From contig JAJEEP010000007.1 in the NCBI GenBank assembly GCA_022820945.1, forward strand, positions 27,659 to 91,658: a stretch of DNA of 64,000 nucleotides. The letters run 5' to 3'. The first letter of the stretch is position 1; every line of letters starts with the position of its first letter. The DNA comes from Alphaproteobacteria bacterium (GTDB lineage Bacteria > Pseudomonadota > Alphaproteobacteria > UBA828). The translations under genes and the position numbers were made by a program. Positions 10,646-21,022 of the stretch are shown piece after piece. The notes beneath the pieces were generated by a model. It did no database searches. It was given only the letters and a program-made list of their open reading frames with translations, and was not told where the DNA came from.

Positions 10646-11521
10646 ATGGGCACCGACGATCTCGGAGTCCTTACCGAGAAGATTCCGATCGGCAAGTGGG
10701 TCGCCAACGCAATCGAGTTCATCAAGGACAACTTCTTCCACGAGCTCCGAGCGTTCTCCGGCGGCCTGGACTGGGTGCTGGAGGCCTTCGCCTACTTCCT
10801 CGGTCTGATCCCGCCGCTGGCCTTCATCGCCATGGTGGCGGGCGTGGCGTTCTGGCTGCATCGCAGCATCGTGCTGGTGATCGGCGTCGTCATCGGGCTG
10901 CTGCTGATCCTCAACATCGGCTACTGGGACGAGATGCTGTTCACGGTGGTGCTGGTCTCGGCGTCCACCATCGTCTGCATCCTGGTGGGCGTGCCCCTGG
11001 GCATCGCCGCGGCGCACCGGCCCTGGCTCTACCGGATGCTGCGGCCGATCCTCGACCTGATGCAGACCATTCCGCCCTTCGTCTACCTGATCCCGACGCT
11101 CACCTTCTTCGGACTGGGTCTGGTGCCGGGGCTGATCTCCACCGTGATCTTCGCCATCCCGGCACCCGTTCGCCTCACCCACCACGGCATCTCCAGCGCG
11201 CCCCGGCCGCTGCTGGAGGCGGGCCGCGCCTTCGGCGCCAGCGACACGCAGCTCCTGCTCAAGGTCGAGCTTCCTCATGCGATGCCGACGATCATGCAGG
11301 GCATCACCCAGTGCATCATGCTCTCGCTCTCGATGGTGGTGATCGCAGCCCTGGTGGGGGCCGACGGGCTCGGCGTGCCGGTGGTTCGCGCGCTCACCAC
11401 GGTCAACGTCGCGCAGGGCTTCGAGGCCGGACTGGCCATCGTGGTCGTCGCCATCGTGCTCGATCGCATCCTGAAGCAGGTCGAGAGGCGCAAGGGCAAG
11501 CGCGGCTCCGCCGAACGCTGA
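10646..11521 (+). CDS. choW: Choline/glycine betaine ABC transporter permease
   Basis: MGTDDLGVLTEKIPIGKWVANAIEFIKDNFFHELRAFSGGLDWVLEAF... with ProW-type transmembrane permease sequence. Confidence 0.92.
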   Translation: MGTDDLGVLTEKIPIGKWVANAIEFIKDNFFHELRAFSGGLDWVLEAFAYFLGLIPPLAFIAMVAGVAFWLHRSIVLVIGVVIGLLLILNIGYWDEMLFTVVLVSASTIVCILVGVPLGIAAAHRPWLYRMLRPILDLMQTIPPFVYLIPTLTFFGLGLVPGLISTVIFAIPAPVRLTHHGISSAPRPLLEAGRAFGASDTQLLLKVELPHAMPTIMQGITQCIMLSLSMVVIAALVGADGLGVPVVRALTTVNVAQGFEAGLAIVVVAIVLDRILKQVERRKGKRGSAER

Positions 11522-12759
11522 TGGCCGTCATCACCTTCGACCGGGTCGACGTGATCTTTGGCCGGCGGGTCAAGGAGGCGATTGCCCTGCTCGATGCCGG
11601 CGCCGACAAGGACCGCATCTTCGAGGAGACCGGCCAGGTGGTCGGCGTGCAGGACGCCTCGCTCCAGGTGGAGGCCGGCGAGATCTTCGTCCTCATGGGG
11701 CTCTCCGGCTCCGGCAAGTCGACCCTGCTCCGCTGCGTCAACGGCCTCAACCAGGCCACGCGTGGCCGGGTCCTGATCGACGACGGCGGCACCGAGATCG
11801 ACGTCACCGACTGCGACCCCAAGCTCATGCGCAGGCTGCGCATGGACCGCGTCTCCATGGTCTTCCAGCAGTTTGCGCTGATGCCGTGGCGCACCATCGG
11901 CGCCAACGTCGCCTTCGGGCTGGAGGTGCGGGGCGTGCCCAAGGCCGAGCGCCGAGAGCGGGTGGCGGAGGTGCTGGATCAGGTCGGGCTCGGCTCGTGG
12001 CTCGACCACTACCCGCACGAGCTTTCCGGCGGCATGCAGCAGCGCGTGGGCCTCGCCCGCGCCTTCGCCACCGATGCCGAAATCCTGCTCATGGACGAGC
12101 CCTTCTCGGCCCTCGACCCGCTGATCCGCGAGCGCCTGCAGGACGAGCTGCTGGCGTTGCAGGAGACGCTGCGCCGCACCATCCTGTTCGTGAGCCACGA
12201 CCTCGACGAGGCGCTCAAGATCGGCACGCGCATCGCCATCATGGAAGGCGGACGGATCATCCAGGTCGGGCCGCCGGAGCAGATCGTCACCGAGCCGGCG
12301 GACGAATACGTGCGCCAGTTCGTCGCCAACGTGAACCCGCTCAACGTCCTGCGCGGCATCACCCTGATGCGCCCGCTGGCCGAGCTCCGCAGCGAGGACG
12401 GCGTTCACCTGCTTGACGAGGCATCGGCCATGTTCTGCCGGCTGGACGCGGACGGGCGCCCCGAGGCGTTCAGCCTCGAAGGCACGCGGGCCGTGCTCGT
12501 GCCGTACCGGGACGGCCTCGATCTTGCCTCGCTCGCCAACGGTACGATCGTCGCCGGCAGCCCCGAGACGACCATGCGCACCGCGCTGGAGGTGCGCCAC
12601 GAGACCGGGCGGGCGATGCCGCTGATCGACGACGGCGGGCGGCTGGTCGGTGTGATCGGGGCCAAGGAGCTGCTGGCGGCACTGGTGCACCGGGGCGCGG
12701 GCGCCGCGCCGCCCGAGGAGGCGGACGCGCCCGAGGTCGCGCCGCCGCCCGAACCATGA
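11521..12759 (+). CDS. choV: Choline/glycine betaine ABC transporter ATP-binding protein
   Basis: VGVQDASLQVEAGEIFVLMGLSGSGKSTLLRCVNGLN (Walker A), LSGGMQQRVGLARAFATDAEILLMDEPFSALDP (signature/Walker B); ATGA overlap with choW. Confidence 0.95.
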   Translation: MAVITFDRVDVIFGRRVKEAIALLDAGADKDRIFEETGQVVGVQDASLQVEAGEIFVLMGLSGSGKSTLLRCVNGLNQATRGRVLIDDGGTEIDVTDCDPKLMRRLRMDRVSMVFQQFALMPWRTIGANVAFGLEVRGVPKAERRERVAEVLDQVGLGSWLDHYPHELSGGMQQRVGLARAFATDAEILLMDEPFSALDPLIRERLQDELLALQETLRRTILFVSHDLDEALKIGTRIAIMEGGRIIQVGPPEQIVTEPADEYVRQFVANVNPLNVLRGITLMRPLAELRSEDGVHLLDEASAMFCRLDADGRPEAFSLEGTRAVLVPYRDGLDLASLANGTIVAGSPETTMRTALEVRHETGRAMPLIDDGGRLVGVIGAKELLAALVHRGAGAAPPEEADAPEVAPPPEP

Positions 12760-13583
12760 AGGGGACCGCCATGGCACGCAGGGTCCGTACGCTCACACTC
12801 TTCCTGCTCGCGCTCGTCGCAGCCCCGGCGGTGGCCTCGGCGCACTACGTCGATCTCAACCAGGCGCTGCACAGCAGGAACACGCTCACCGTGGGCATCG
12901 CGCTCACCGGCCAGCCCTTCGCCTACAAGAGGGACGGCGTGGTGCGCGGCTTCGAGGTCGAGATGGCGCAGGCCGTCGCCGCGGCCCACGGGCTCGCGCT
13001 GGAGGTCGTCCGCCTGCCACGCGCCAAGCTGGCGGCGGCGCTGGCCGCAGGCGAGGTGGATACGGCCAACACGCTCGCCATGGACGTGGAGCCGGCGGCC
13101 ATCAAGACCGTGCCCTACCTGGTGGTCGGCGATCACCTGATGGTGCTGCGCGGCAACCCGTTCCGCATCCGCGCGGCGGGCGACCTGAGCGGCCGGGTCA
13201 CCTCGGTCACTTCGGGCTCATCAGGGGAGGAGTTCGCCCACGCGCTCAACCGGGAGTTCGAGGCCGAGGGCCGCGCGCCCATGCACGTCCACTCCTTCCC
13301 CGACGAGCGCTGGACCCACTTCCCCGTCTCCATGGGCCACGCCCAGGGCTACTTCATCCGGACCGTGAGCGCGGTGGCGGTCGACGCCGACCCTCACGCG
13401 CGCAACCGCCTGGTCGATGGCGTGTTCCGCCCGGTGCGCGAGGTCGGCTTCGCCATCCGCGCGGACAACGACAAGCTGCACCACGCGGTCGAGCACGCGG
13501 TCGCCGCCATGGTCGCCACCGGCAAGTACCGCCGCCTGCGGGAGGCGCACGGCTTGCCACCCGAGCTTTCGCCCTACAGATAG
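12756..13583 (+). CDS. Family 3-type solute-binding protein, fourth gene of the cho operon (start may instead be 12771, which has a better Shine-Dalgarno)
   Basis: RVRTLTLFLLALVAAPAVASAH signal peptide; LTVGIALTGQPFAYKRDGVVRGFEVEMAQAVAAAHGLALEVVRLP...AALAAGEVDTANTLAM; overlaps choV stop. Confidence 0.85.
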   Translation: MKGTAMARRVRTLTLFLLALVAAPAVASAHYVDLNQALHSRNTLTVGIALTGQPFAYKRDGVVRGFEVEMAQAVAAAHGLALEVVRLPRAKLAAALAAGEVDTANTLAMDVEPAAIKTVPYLVVGDHLMVLRGNPFRIRAAGDLSGRVTSVTSGSSGEEFAHALNREFEAEGRAPMHVHSFPDERWTHFPVSMGHAQGYFIRTVSAVAVDADPHARNRLVDGVFRPVREVGFAIRADNDKLHHAVEHAVAAMVATGKYRRLREAHGLPPELSPYR

Positions 13584-13586
13584 GCG

Positions 13587-14516
13587 CTACACGCCCCGCA
13601 GCCGCGGGTCGAGCGCGTCGCGCAGGCCGTCGCCGATGTAGTTGACGCTCAGCACCGTGAGCGAGATCGCCAGCCCCGGCCAGAGCACCCGCTCCGGCGT
13701 CACGGAAATGAAGTTCGCGCCGTCGAAGAGCAGCCGCCCCCAGGTCGGGAAGTCCGGCGGGAAGCCCAGCCCCAGAAACGAGAGCGCCGATTCCGTGATG
13801 ATCGCGTTGGCGATGCCGAGCGTCGCCGAGACCATGATCGGGCTCAGCACGTTGGGCAGGATGTGGCGGGTGATGATGCGCCGCCTGCGCGTCCCGATGC
13901 TGCGCGCTGCGGTCACGAACTCGCGCTCCCGGAGCGCCAGCACGTCGCCCCGCACGATGCGCGCGGTCTGCATCCAGCTCGTGATGCCGATAATGAATAC
14001 CACCAGCAGGAAGATCCCGGTCTCCGGGCCAAAGGCGGCGCGCAGGCTGTCGCGGAACAGCATGATGACCACCAGCAGCAGCGGCAGCAGCGGCAGCGCC
14101 AGGAACATGTCGGTGAGCCGCATCAGGAGGCCGTCGATCTGCCTGAAGTAGCCGGCGAGCACGCCCACCAGGGTGCCGAGCACCAGCGCGATCATCATCG
14201 CGGTGAAGCCGACGGCGAGCGAGATGCGCCCGCCCGCCAGCACCTGCGCCAGCGTGTCCCGGCCGAGGTTGTCGGTCCCCATCGGATGCTTGAGCGAGGG
14301 GCCCTCGTTCTTCGCCAGGATGTCGAGATAGTGCGGGTCCACGGTGTGGATCAGCGGGCCGATGGCGACCCCAAGCGCGATGGCGAGGAAGACGCCGGCG
14401 CCCGCCAGCGCGCCGGTGTGGTTGCGGAAGGCGAGCCACACGTCCATCCAGAGCGAGCGGTGGCGCCCGGTTGCGCGCGAGGGGGCGGTGAGGTCGGAAG
14501 AGGGCGCCGCCGGCAT
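13587..14516 (-). CDS. Peptide-type ABC transporter permease (OppC/DppC-like)
   Basis: HPMGTDNLGRDTLAQVLAGGRISLAVGF...LGTLVGVLAGYFRQIDGLLMRLTDMFLALPLLPLLL. Confidence 0.93.
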   Translation of the reverse strand: MPAAPSSDLTAPSRATGRHRSLWMDVWLAFRNHTGALAGAGVFLAIALGVAIGPLIHTVDPHYLDILAKNEGPSLKHPMGTDNLGRDTLAQVLAGGRISLAVGFTAMMIALVLGTLVGVLAGYFRQIDGLLMRLTDMFLALPLLPLLLVVIMLFRDSLRAAFGPETGIFLLVVFIIGITSWMQTARIVRGDVLALREREFVTAARSIGTRRRRIITRHILPNVLSPIMVSATLGIANAIITESALSFLGLGFPPDFPTWGRLLFDGANFISVTPERVLWPGLAISLTVLSVNYIGDGLRDALDPRLRGV

Positions 14517-14519
14517 CGC

Positions 14520-15533
14520 TCAGCCGTAGCGAATGCGCGGATCGAGGATGCCGTAGAGCACATCCGCGATCAGGTTGAAGAGCACGATCAGCACCGCGAA
14601 CAGGAAGGAGAGCGTCTGCACCAGGGGAATGTCGGCACCCTGGATCGCGGTGATGAGCAGCTCGCCGATGCCGTTCACCCGGAAGATCTTCTCCGTGATG
14701 ATGGCGCCGCCGAAGACGGTGGGGATGCCGAGCGCGATCAGCGTCACCACCGGGATCAGGCTGTTGCGCAGCACGTGGATGAACAGAACGATCCGCTCGC
14801 GCAGCCCCTTGGCTCGCGCGGTACGCACGTAGTCCTGAGTCAGGTTGTCCAGCACGGCCGCGCGCATGAAGCGGCTGATTTGCGCCGCGTTGAACAGCGC
14901 GAGCACCATCACCGGCATTGCCATCTGCTTGATCTGCACCCAGAAGCTCGAGAGATCGGTCACCCGGTGCGTGGTGTCGTAGATCGACGGCAGCCATTGC
15001 AGCGTCACGCTGAAGACGATGATCGCGAGCAGCCCGGTGAAGAAGGTCGGCACCGAGAAGCCGATCATGGAGACGAAGGTGCCGAGTTGGTCGAACCACG
15101 AATACTGCCGGTAGGCCGAGACGATGCCGATCGGGATCGCGATGAGGATTCCGATCAGGTAGGAGAGCCCGACCACCCAGAGCGTCTGCGGCAGCCGCTC
15201 GATGATGAGGTCGACGACAGGGCTGCGTGTCGCCCAGGAACGCACCCTGAGGCGTTCCTCCGAAGCGCCGATCTCCACGCCGAACGCCCGCTCGATCAGG
15301 TTGAGCGGCTCGTTGACGAAGAACTGCTCCATCCACTTGGCGTAGCGGATGTGGAACGCCTCCCCGAGCCCGAGCGATTCGCGGATCTGCTCGCGCGCTT
15401 CCGGCGGGATGGTGAGCGGCAGCTGCCCGGTGGGGTCGTTGGGCGCGAGGTCGAGGAGGGCGAAGAGGATGAAGCTGATCGCGATCAGCGTCGGCACCGC
15501 GAAGAGCAAACGGCGGACGATGTAGTGAGTCAT
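14520..15533 (-). CDS. Peptide-type ABC transporter permease (OppB/DppB-like)
   Basis: MTHYIVRRLLFAVPTLIAISFILFALLDLAPNDPTGQLP...ISRFMRAAVLDNLTQDYVRTARAKGL...GGAIITEKIF. Confidence 0.93.
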   Translation of the reverse strand: MTHYIVRRLLFAVPTLIAISFILFALLDLAPNDPTGQLPLTIPPEAREQIRESLGLGEAFHIRYAKWMEQFFVNEPLNLIERAFGVEIGASEERLRVRSWATRSPVVDLIIERLPQTLWVVGLSYLIGILIAIPIGIVSAYRQYSWFDQLGTFVSMIGFSVPTFFTGLLAIIVFSVTLQWLPSIYDTTHRVTDLSSFWVQIKQMAMPVMVLALFNAAQISRFMRAAVLDNLTQDYVRTARAKGLRERIVLFIHVLRNSLIPVVTLIALGIPTVFGGAIITEKIFRVNGIGELLITAIQGADIPLVQTLSFLFAVLIVLFNLIADVLYGILDPRIRYG

Positions 15534-15613
15534 CGCCCGCGCCGGTAGGGGAAACGGCCGGCGGCCCGGCGGATTACCCCTCTAGGGGAACATCCGACCT
15601 TACGTAATATAGG

Positions 15614-15801
15614 TGGACCGCACGCTCCCACCTCCCCCTGTCCCCCTCCCCCAAAGGCGGAGGGGGAACGTGGCTGCGCCGCCCGTTCTCCCTCTCCGCC
15701 CCTGGGGGCGGAGAGGGCCGGGGTTAGGTGGGGGAGTCGCGGGCCGCACTGCATGTGCAACGCGGGCCATACAGCAACCGGCTCGAGTCCCGTGCGGTCC
15801 A
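15614..15801. repeat. Composite inverted repeat with 11-bp perfect terminal inverted arms and nested GC-rich hairpins
   Basis: Outer arms TGGACCGCACG (15614-15624) / CGTGCGGTCCA (15791-15801); inside are TCCCCCTCC...GGAGGGGGA, CTCCGCCCC-TG-GGGGCGGAG and CCCACCT...AGGTGGG pairings. Confidence 0.8.
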
Positions 15802-15815
15802 AATGCGTCCTGGCG

Positions 15816-17528
15816 TCAGCGATGCCAGTCCGCGATGTTCCACAACTCCGAATCCCAGGGGTTCACGCGTACGCCCTTCAGCGTGTTCGCATGCGCCGAG
15901 ACCCTCGCCCGCCAGATCAGCGGGATCACATACTGGTTCTGGACGATGATGTCGTTCATCCGCTTGCCGATGGCGGCGCGTTCGTCCAGCGATGCCGTCA
16001 CGGCCATCTCCGCAGCAAGGGCGTCGTATTCGGCATTGCAGGCGCGCGCGATGTTGCCGCCGAGCCACTGGTTCTCGGGCCCCGGGATTTCCGAGCATCG
16101 CCAGTTGGCCATGTAGGCCTCGGGGTCCACGCCGTCGAAGTTGTTCGTGTACATCTGGATGTCGGCGTAGAACTTCATGTAGGTGTCGGGGCTCGCCGGG
16201 TCGCCGCCGAAGTAGACCGCCGCGTCGATGTTGCGCAGCTCCGTCTCGACCCCGATCTGCCCCCACATCTGCTTGATCAGCGCCTGCGTGCCCTGGCGCA
16301 CCGAGTTGGTGGAGGTCTGGTAGAGGATCGAGAGGCGCACGCCGTCCTTCTCCCGCACACCGTCCTCGCCCGGCATCCAGCCGGCCTCGTCCAGGATGCG
16401 GTTCGCCTCGTCGATATCCTGGGTCTTGCAGGCATCGTTGGCGTCTGACGCATAGACCGGCGGCGCCGGCAGCACGTTGCAGGTGACCTGACCCGCCGCG
16501 CCGTAGCCGAAGTCGACCAGGATCTGGCGGTCGATGGCGAGCGAGAGCGCGTGGCGTACTGCCGGGTCGGAGAGGAAGGGGTGCGGATTGGTGCCGTCGA
16601 GATGGAGCGAGCGCATGTCCTTCCCGAGATCGGAATCGTCGTTGGTCTGATTGACGACCAGACGCTCCACCATCGTGCCGAAACCTGCGACGACTGTCCC
16701 CTTGCCGTTGGCCACCATCTGCTCCAGCACCTCGGGCTCGATCTGCAGGTTCCAGGCGTAATCGAACTCGCCGGTGGCGAGCACCGCGCGCGCGGCCGAG
16801 GTGGCATCGCCGCCGCCCTTGAAGGTGACGGTGGCGAAGGCGGGCTTGTCGGGCTCGCGGTAGTTCTCGTTGGCCGAGAAGACGATCACGTCGTTGGCGC
16901 GAAACTCGTCCACCTTGAAGGGGCCGGTGCCGATGGGTCCGAAGTTCTGCTCCGTGCAGGTCTGCGCCCTCGCGCCGGTGCAGTTCTCGAACTGCGTCTT
17001 CTGCAGGATCGGTGCGGTGGAGCCCACGAACGGCCCGTAGGGGAAGGGCTTGGCCACGCCGAAGTCGATGCGCACCGTGTGGTCGTCCACCGCTTCCACA
17101 CCGGTGACATCGGTGAAGCTGGAGAGGGGATTGCAACCCATCTCCTCGTTCAGGCAATACTCGGCTGAGAACACAACGTCGGCGGCGGTGAAGGGCGTGC
17201 CGTCGGACCAGACGATGTCCTGCCTGAGCGGCCAGGTGATGGACATGAGATCGGCCGCCACACCGCCGTTCTCCACGGTGGGAATGTCGGCGGCGAGCGC
17301 GGGGATCATGGTGCCCGTGTCGTCGTAGCGGGCGAGCGGCTCCAGCACGAGGGAGGCCGCCTCGATGTCCTTGGTGCCGCCTGAGAGGTACGGATTGACG
17401 GTCGAGACCGCCTGCCAATAGAGGATTTTCAGTTGGCCGTCGCGGCCGCGCTCGGCAAGGGCCGAGGTCGAGAGCATCGCCACTGCAACCGCCGCGGCGG
17501 CCAAGCCGGTCATGCACTTTCCGATCAT
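15816..17528 (-). CDS. Peptide-type ABC transporter substrate-binding protein (SBP family 5)
   Basis: MIGKCMTGLAAAAVAVAMLSTSALAERGRDGQLKILYWQAVSTVNPYLSGGTKDIEAASLVLEPLARYDDTGTMIPALAADIP; GGAGG Shine-Dalgarno upstream of this ATG. Confidence 0.92.
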   Translation of the reverse strand: MIGKCMTGLAAAAVAVAMLSTSALAERGRDGQLKILYWQAVSTVNPYLSGGTKDIEAASLVLEPLARYDDTGTMIPALAADIPTVENGGVAADLMSITWPLRQDIVWSDGTPFTAADVVFSAEYCLNEEMGCNPLSSFTDVTGVEAVDDHTVRIDFGVAKPFPYGPFVGSTAPILQKTQFENCTGARAQTCTEQNFGPIGTGPFKVDEFRANDVIVFSANENYREPDKPAFATVTFKGGGDATSAARAVLATGEFDYAWNLQIEPEVLEQMVANGKGTVVAGFGTMVERLVVNQTNDDSDLGKDMRSLHLDGTNPHPFLSDPAVRHALSLAIDRQILVDFGYGAAGQVTCNVLPAPPVYASDANDACKTQDIDEANRILDEAGWMPGEDGVREKDGVRLSILYQTSTNSVRQGTQALIKQMWGQIGVETELRNIDAAVYFGGDPASPDTYMKFYADIQMYTNNFDGVDPEAYMANWRCSEIPGPENQWLGGNIARACNAEYDALAAEMAVTASLDERAAIGKRMNDIIVQNQYVIPLIWRARVSAHANTLKGVRVNPWDSELWNIADWHR

Positions 17529-17593
17529 GTCGCGATCCTCCTGGTGGGAGGGAAGAGGGGTGCGCCTGTCAGCACACCCCGCATCATCTGTCA

Positions 17594-18566
17594 TCATTCC
17601 GCCAAGTGACAAGCGACCTGGTGGCCGGGGCGGAGCGTGCGCCATGCCGGCTCTCTCTGCGAGCATTCCGCCACCGCCACCGGGCAGCGGGTGCTGAAGC
17701 GGCAGCCGGGCGGCGGCGCGGCGGGGCTCGGCACGTCGCCCTCCAGGATGATGCGCTTGCGCCGGGCCTCGCGCTCGGGATCGTGCGTGGGCACCGCCGA
17801 GAGCAGCGCGCGCGTGTAGGGGTGCAGCGGCTCCTCGTAGAGCGCATCGCTGGTCGCCAGCTCGACGATCTTGCCGAGGTACATCACTGCCACCCGGTCG
17901 GCGACGTGGCGCACCATGCGCAGGTCGTGGGAGATGAAGAGGTAGGTGAGGCCGAGGCGCTCCTGAAGCTCCTTCAGCAGGTTCACCACCTGCGCCTGGA
18001 TCGAGACGTCAAGCGCCGCGATCGGCTCGTCGCAGACGACGAACTCGGGGTTGAGCGCGAGCGCCCGCGCGACGCCGATGCGCTGGCGCTGCCCGCCGGA
18101 GAACTCGTGCGGGTAGCGGTTGGCGAAGGCGGGGTCGAGGCCCACGGCATCCAGCAGCGCCTCGACGCGCTCCCTCAGCGCCGCGCCCGCCGCCACCCCG
18201 TGCTCGCGTAGCGGCTCGCCGACGATGCTGCCCACGGTCATGCGCGGGTTCAGGCTGTCCTGCGGGTCCTGGAAGATCATCTGCATGTGCGGGCGGAGCC
18301 GGCGCAGCGCCTCGCCCTGGAGCGCGGTGATGTCGTCGCCCCGAAACCTCACCCGCCCCGCCGTCGGCGTGTAGAGGCGCAGGATCACCCGGCCGACGGT
18401 CGACTTGCCGCAGCCGCTCTCGCCCACCAGGCCCAGTGTCTCGCGCGGATAAATCGCGAAGTCGAGCCCGTCCACCGCCCGCACGCTGCCCACCTCGCGG
18501 CGGAAGACCCCCCGCAGGATCGGGAAGTACTTGGTCAGGTTCTCGACCGCGACCAGGGGCTCCCGG

Positions 18567-18577
<11 letters not shown>
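17594..18577 (-). CDS. Peptide-type ABC transporter ATP-binding protein (OppF/DppF-like), GTG start overlapping upstream gene
   Basis: [60 protein letters not shown]...[32 protein letters not shown]. Confidence 0.93.
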
Positions 18578-19619
<1,042 letters not shown>

Positions 19620-19746
19620 GGATCGGCCTCCGCGGTCTCCGAGCCTGCCTCGGCCCGATGGCCCGCGATCCTAACCGCCGCTTCGCCGCCCGTGCTAGTC
19701 TCCCGCGCCGGATTCGGGCGCGGCGAGGACGAACGGCGGGGCGGAG

Positions 19747-20946
19747 ATGACGGTGCAGGGCAGGGAGCGGCTGGGCGCCGCCGATATCGTGGTGGTCGGC
19801 GCCGGCATCATGGGGGCGAGCATCGCCTTCCAGCTCACGCGGCAGTCCGGCCGCAAGGTCGTGGTGGTCGACGAGCGGCCCCCGGTGGGCGGCATGTCGG
19901 GCCGCACCTTCGGCCAGATCCGCCAGCACTACTCGAACGCGCTGATGGTCGAGATGGCGATCCGGGGCTTCGACGTGCTCAACAACTGGCAGGCGGAGGT
20001 CGGCGTCGGCGATCCCGGCTACGTCAGGCTCGGCTACATGCTGCTCGTGGTCGAGGCGCAGGTGGAGGCCTGCCGGCGCAACGTCGAGCTCGGCCGCCAG
20101 CTCGGCGTCGACACGCGCTTCGCGAGCCCCGACGAGATCAAGGCGCTGGAGCCCGCGCTGGTCACGGAAGACCTCGCCGGCGGCGCCTGGGAGCCCAACG
20201 GCGGCTACATCGACGTGACCCGCATGGTGCTGAGCTGGCTCGGCGCGGCCCAGGCGGCGGGCGCGACGCTCCATTCCGAGCTCCGGGTGGAGCGGATCGC
20301 CACGGCGGACGGCCAGGTCGTGGGCGTGGACACGGCCGAGGGCCGCATCGAGGCGCCCACAGTGATCGCCGCGACCGGCGCCTGGATCGCCGACCTGCTG
20401 GCGCCCATCGGCATCGACGTGCCGATCGAGCGCCGCCGCCTCGACATGGCCTATCTGGAGCAGCCGCCGGGCCGTCCCACCATCCGTACCTGCATCACCG
20501 ACGGTAACTCCAACGTCGTGATGCGCCCCGACATGGGGCCCTACCTGCTGGCGGTGGCCTATCCCAACGAGATGCCCGAGGTCGCCGACCCCACCGCGCC
20601 CGCGCCGGCGGAAGACGAGGCCCGCCACCGCACGAGGCTCGACAAGGCGCTGGCCGAGCGACTGCCGGACTTCGTCGATGCCAGGGTCGTGCGCACGGTC
20701 TCCGGCGCCTACGACATCACGCCGGATTTTCACCCGATCCTCGGCTGGGCACCGGGGCTGGAGGGGCTCTATCTCGCCGCCGGCTTCTCGGGCCACGGCC
20801 TCAAGCTCTCGCCTGCGGTGGGCGAGTGCGTGGCCGCCGCCGTGCTCGGCGCGGATTCGCCCTTCGACATCCGCCCGCTCAGGCCCACGCGCTTTGCCGA
20901 GGGCGAGCCCATGTACCTCGCCTACGGGCCGTCGGCGCGCGCCTGA
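19747..20946 (+). CDS. FAD-dependent oxidoreductase (DAO / sarcosine oxidase beta subunit-like)
   Basis: ADIVVVGAGIMGASIAFQLTRQSGRKVVVVDERPPVGGMSGRTFGQIRQHYSNALMVEMAIRG...YDITPDFHPILGWAPGLEGLYLAAGFSGHGLKLSPAVG. Confidence 0.9.
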   Translation: MTVQGRERLGAADIVVVGAGIMGASIAFQLTRQSGRKVVVVDERPPVGGMSGRTFGQIRQHYSNALMVEMAIRGFDVLNNWQAEVGVGDPGYVRLGYMLLVVEAQVEACRRNVELGRQLGVDTRFASPDEIKALEPALVTEDLAGGAWEPNGGYIDVTRMVLSWLGAAQAAGATLHSELRVERIATADGQVVGVDTAEGRIEAPTVIAATGAWIADLLAPIGIDVPIERRRLDMAYLEQPPGRPTIRTCITDGNSNVVMRPDMGPYLLAVAYPNEMPEVADPTAPAPAEDEARHRTRLDKALAERLPDFVDARVVRTVSGAYDITPDFHPILGWAPGLEGLYLAAGFSGHGLKLSPAVGECVAAAVLGADSPFDIRPLRPTRFAEGEPMYLAYGPSARA

Positions 20947-21022
20947 CGACGATCTATACCGCCCGAGTCAGGAATGGCATCATCCTCCCATCCCGCGCGC
21001 CGAACCGGACGAGGACCCCGCC

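Noticed and set aside
10477-11520. N-terminal part of the 760-aa ORF 10477-12759
   Set aside because: Frame-shifted reading through choW; only the ChoV part from 11521 is real.
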